Shown piece by piece: positions 5,809 to 8,102 of a stretch of DNA of 8,102 nucleotides. Within the stretch, counting starts at the first letter, position 1. The number at the start of each line of letters is the position of its first letter. Below the pieces are notes generated by a model. That model was not told the origin of the DNA. It worked only from the letters and a program-made list of their open reading frames with translations, and did no database searches. The DNA is taken from the NCBI GenBank assembly GCA_964617065.1, contig CAZTVM010000086.1:1-8102 (forward strand). Reading direction: 5' to 3'. Origin of the DNA: JAVBNU01 sp964617065. Its GTDB lineage: Bacteria; Cyanobacteriota; Vampirovibrionia; Gastranaerophilales; Gastranaerophilaceae. The position numbers and the translations under genes are program-made.

Positions 5809-6858
5809 TTATTCCATAAGCCAGTCAACTATTTGAGTGTCATCAATCCCCTGTTCCATTGCCCACGATAAAAGTGCAAGATTACCTGCTTCATCGAGGG
5901 TTTCATTGCCATTTTTTAATTCTTCAACTTTTGCCTTAAATGCTGCTTTTTGTGCAGCCACTTTTGCTTCTGTATTGACTTCTTCATTTTCCACGTCGGG
6001 ATTTGCTTCATCTGCAATTTCATCACTTGTTGTGTCTTGAGTAGAAGAAGTAGCTGTTGCTGAGGAACTTGCAGAAGCACTGCTTGTGGCTGTTCCAGAC
6101 AATTCGTCAGGCGCTGCGCCAGGACCTGAAACGACAGGTGGCTTACTTCCACCTTGCTCCCCACCGGTTGCGACAGGTGGTTCGGTGCCTTCGCCCGCTA
6201 CAGCAGGGGGCGTAGTCCCAGCCTGAGCTACGGGAGGTTTTTCACCTGATTCAGCCGTTTCTCTCGGAGGTTTTGAACCTTCAGCTTCTTCTTTACTTAT
6301 TTCTTCCCATACAATGCCCTTGTCACCGGGTTTGAGCTTATCTACATCTTCTTGTTTCGGCGCTTTATAATATTTATCACCAACTTTCAAAATGTCGCCG
6401 TTTTTACCATCCTTAGCAAAAGTTAGCCCAGTAATACATTTTCCGTCAGTTTTTATGTTGTCATCAGAAACGCCATCACCTTTTGCGACTTGCGCTTTTT
6501 GTGGTTTGCAACTATCTCCGCTGCAATCAGATTGGTGCCAATCAAATTCCTGTCCTACTTTAAGTGACGACTGATTTGCAAATGGATTAGATGTTGTTTC
6601 TGCCTTTTGAGTAGCGCCATTTTGCGCTTCCGCAGTGCCTGATTGTGTGACGTTTGATGCTGTTTTCGACAAATTTGTTGTATCAGAGCAAGTTCCGTTT
6701 AAAGAACAAGTTCCTGTGCTAGCAAAACAACTTCCGCCTGTGCCGCAATTTCCACTAGTACCGCAACTTCCTGTTCCACTTGCATTTTGCCCATTACTAG
6801 AGCAAACCCATCGTCCACCGACTTGACGACAAACTCCTCCGCATGAATTATCTCCCAT
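5809..6858 (-). CDS. Hypothetical Cys-rich, Pro-rich low-complexity protein
   Basis: I do not recognise the family. This 349-residue protein has no hydrophobic segment, signal peptide or lipobox. Residues 1-59 hold eight cysteines (6, 10, 19, 32, 38, 44, 51, 57), the last five almost evenly spaced by five residues in Gly/Ser/Thr sequence; three more lie at 112, 117 and 141. Residues 140-187 may form a small beta domain (DILKVGDKYYKAP; LKPGDKGIVWEEI). Residues 195-241 contain five PP dipeptides at 9-13-residue spacing. A Ser/Ala/Thr run (254-279) leads to a helical acidic C-terminus (297-349) ending in DDTQIVDWLME. GAGGGAG lies 10 nt before the ATG. It is a monocistronic unit with its own terminator, divergent from thiC. 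The layout suggests an extended, surface or scaffold-like protein, but export is not evident and no function is assigned. Confidence 0.75.
   Translation of the reverse strand: MGDNSCGGVCRQVGGRWVCSSNGQNASGTGSCGTSGNCGTGGSCFASTGTCSLNGTCSDTTNLSKTASNVTQSGTAEAQNGATQKAETTSNPFANQSSLKVGQEFDWHQSDCSGDSCKPQKAQVAKGDGVSDDNIKTDGKCITGLTFAKDGKNGDILKVGDKYYKAPKQEDVDKLKPGDKGIVWEEISKEEAEGSKPPRETAESGEKPPVAQAGTTPPAVAGEGTEPPVATGGEQGGSKPPVVSGPGAAPDELSGTATSSASASSSATATSSTQDTTSDEIADEANPDVENEEVNTEAKVAAQKAAFKAKVEELKNGNETLDEAGNLALLSWAMEQGIDDTQIVDWLME
6136..6276 (-). repeat. Degenerate PP-repeat segment within the Cys-rich gene
   Basis: The segment encodes residues 195-241, with Pro-Pro at 197, 208, 217, 227 and 240 (examples EKPPVAQAG, TEPPVATGG, SKPPVVSG). 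The unit is about 10 residues and has diverged. By eye, base composition here is more GC-rich than in the neighbouring genes. Confidence 0.6.
6688..6774 (-). repeat. Imperfect 18-bp tandem repeat encoding the Cys-x5-Cys array
   Basis: The segment encodes residues 29-57. Units of about six residues recur: CGTSGN, CGTGGS, CFASTGT (seven) and CSLNGT, each closed by the next Cys. At DNA level, GGAA(G/A/C)TTG(C/T) recurs at each cysteine, which suggests growth by short tandem duplication. Confidence 0.6.
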
Positions 6859-6884
6859 ACTAAGTTTTCTCCCTCTATTACGAC

Positions 6885-6904
6885 TTTATATAGTTAATAA
6901 CTAT
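6885..6904 (-). promoter_or_regulatory. Palindrome and possible -10 box upstream of the Cys-rich gene
   Basis: ATAGTTA and TAACTAT form a perfect 7-1-7 palindrome (6890-6904). On the minus strand it runs into TATAAA (6890-6885), a -10-like hexamer whose start site would fall just before the GAGGGAG ribosome site. No good -35 is visible at the right distance, so the promoter is tentative and the palindrome could be an activator or repressor site. Confidence 0.35.
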
Positions 6905-6987
6905 TTTTTTTTATAAAAATTGCTTTTTTTTGATAAAAATTTACAATTTCCAACCAAAATGTTACATTTTATCTTTGTTCCAATTTC

Positions 6988-7016
6988 TTGAATAAAAAAA
7001 ATCATTGGTTTATGAT
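6988..7016 (+). promoter_or_regulatory. Sigma-70-like promoter of thiC
   Basis: TTGAAT (6988-6993; 4 of 6) and TATGAT (7011-7016; 5 of 6) are separated by 17 nt. The predicted start near 7023 leaves a leader of about 30 nt, with GGAG (7044-7047) 6 nt before the ATG. The leader has no room for a TPP riboswitch, and no THI-box sequence is visible in 6859-7053. Confidence 0.55.
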
Positions 7017-7053
7017 AAGTAGATATAAGATTTTAGAGATTATGGAGTATAAA

Positions 7054-8102
7054 ATGACCACACAATTATTAGAAGCGCAAAAAGGCAATATAACTAATGA
7101 AATGGAGTTTGTTGCTAAAAAAGAGGGTATTGATGTAAATGTCTTGCGAGAAAAAATTGCGCAAGGACATGTTGTTATACTAAAGAACAATCAGCGAAAA
7201 AACGTAACACCAACAGGAGTCGGCGAAGGTTTAACCATAAAAATCAATGCAAATATTGGAACTTCTTTAGAGCGAAGTAGCGTAGAAGAAGAATTGGAAA
7301 AGGTTAAAATTATTGAAAACACAGGGGCTGATGTCCTGATGGATTTATCGACAGGCAAAAATTTAGATGAGACAAGAAAAACTATTCTCGCTGCAACATC
7401 ATTACCTATTGGAACAGTACCTATTTATCAGGCAGGCAAAGAAGCTTTAGACTTGCACAAAGATATCTCAAAACTGAGTAAAGACAAATTATTCTCTGAT
7501 ATAGAAAAACATTGTAAAGACGGTATTGATTTTATAACGGTGCATTGCGGAGTCACAAAATTCGTCGTAGAAACATTAGAAAAACAAGGACGAGTTACAG
7601 ACATTGTTTCTAGAGGCGGTTCTATGATGGCATGCTGGATAAAAGCTACAGGTAACGAAAACCCATTATATGAATACTACGACGAGCTACTGGATATAGC
7701 AAAAACCTATGATTGCACATTGTCTTTGGGTGACGGACTTCGTCCGGGATGTGGTGCTGATGCAGGGGATAGAGCACAAGTGGCTGAAACGATTATTTTG
7801 GGCGAATTAGTACAACGTGCCAGAAAAGCGGGTGTTCAGTCAATGGTGGAAGGTCCGGGACATGTACCTTTAAACTTAATTCCATCAGTTATAGAAAGTG
7901 CAAAAAAGCTAACTGACTATGCACCTCTTTACGTACTTGGACCATTAGTTACAGATATTGCTCCAGGGTATGACCACATTACAAGCGCTATCGGAGGTAC
8001 TTTAGCTGCTTATCATGGAGCTGATTTTTTGTGTTATGTTACACCTAGTGAACATTTAGGCTTACCTAACGCTAAACAAGTAAAAGAAGGTATTATAGCC
8101 AG
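7054..8102 (+). CDS. thiC: Phosphomethylpyrimidine synthase, N-terminal part (C-terminus beyond window)
   Basis: I translated this frame from ATG 7054; it stays open for 349 codons to the window edge. ThiC is a non-canonical radical SAM enzyme that rearranges aminoimidazole ribotide into hydroxymethylpyrimidine phosphate for thiamine synthesis in the cytoplasm. Family landmarks are NANIGTS near 70, GADVLMDLSTGKN near 93-105, LPIGTVPIYQA near 117-127, SRGGSMMACW (186-195), LSLGDGLRPGC (223-233), VEGPGHVPLN (265-274), GPLVTDIAPGYDHI (296-309) and GGTLAAYHGADFLCYVTPSEHLGLP near 312-336. It lacks the long N-terminal extension of the E. coli type and so resembles the short form of about 430 residues. 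The C-terminal CxxCxxxxC iron-sulfur motif would lie beyond the edge and cannot be checked. GGAG stands 6 nt before the ATG. The upstream gene is divergent, so thiC is first in its unit. Confidence 0.95.
   Translation, partial: MTTQLLEAQKGNITNEMEFVAKKEGIDVNVLREKIAQGHVVILKNNQRKNVTPTGVGEGLTIKINANIGTSLERSSVEEELEKVKIIENTGADVLMDLSTGKNLDETRKTILAATSLPIGTVPIYQAGKEALDLHKDISKLSKDKLFSDIEKHCKDGIDFITVHCGVTKFVVETLEKQGRVTDIVSRGGSMMACWIKATGNENPLYEYYDELLDIAKTYDCTLSLGDGLRPGCGADAGDRAQVAETIILGELVQRARKAGVQSMVEGPGHVPLNLIPSVIESAKKLTDYAPLYVLGPLVTDIAPGYDHITSAIGGTLAAYHGADFLCYVTPSEHLGLPNAKQVKEGIIA

Noticed and set aside
5916..6164. Open frame of 82 codons on the minus strand inside the Cys-rich gene
   Set aside because: It is a shifted frame of the low-complexity Ser/Ala/Thr and Lys-rich coding sequence and has no ribosome-binding site. 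Its Gln/Leu-rich translation is typical of a shadow frame.
5837..6826. Plus-strand open frames (5837-6040, 6392-6574, 6635-6826) opposite the Cys-rich gene
   Set aside because: They mirror the base composition of the real gene on the other strand. None has a convincing start region or recognisable protein.
7002..7190. Minus-strand 62-codon frame overlapping the thiC start and promoter
   Set aside because: It is antisense to the clear thiC start and has no recognisable domain or ribosome-binding site.

Overview
The window is an AT-rich bacterial segment with six minus-strand genes and one divergent plus-strand gene at the right end. There are no tRNA or rRNA genes, insertion sequences or CRISPR arrays. 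My best guess for the source is an uncultured gut-type bacterium of the Gastranaerophilales/Melainabacteria group. This rests on inference: AT-rich housekeeping genes, several lineage-type hypothetical proteins, an N-terminus ending in a short F-x-G-type motif (FAG then HFG), and a WWDG/FPQG-type acyltransferase resembling cyanobacterial relatives. Clostridia-like or other AT-rich phyla are not excluded.

Layout, left to right. 1-1483 (minus) is the N-terminal 494 residues of a large dikinase with a phosphohistidine domain placed BEFORE an ATP-grasp (PPDK_N-like) domain, the order seen in plant glucan water dikinases. 1578-2597 (minus) is a TrpD-family phosphoribosyltransferase with several altered signature residues. 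2610-3425 (minus) is a PlsC-type acyltransferase, 12 nt upstream of trpD and probably co-transcribed with it from a good sigma-70-like promoter in the 85-nt gap behind hisS. 3511-4737 (minus) is hisS, starting at TTG. 4816-5658 (minus) is an unknown protein with about five hydrophobic segments and an acidic tail. 5809-6858 (minus) is an unknown cysteine-rich, proline-rich low-complexity protein with its own strong hairpin terminator. 7054-8102 (plus) is the first 349 codons of thiC, with its own promoter and a leader too short for a TPP riboswitch.

The genes do not form one pathway. hisS (translation), plsC (phospholipid synthesis), trpD-like and thiC (thiamine pyrimidine synthesis) are housekeeping or metabolic genes. 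The dikinase, the membrane protein and the Cys-rich protein are the less ordinary members. I see no convincing multi-gene novel system. The best leads are the dikinase with glucan-water-dikinase domain order, the TrpD-like protein with an altered active-site signature, and the Cys-x5-Cys array protein.
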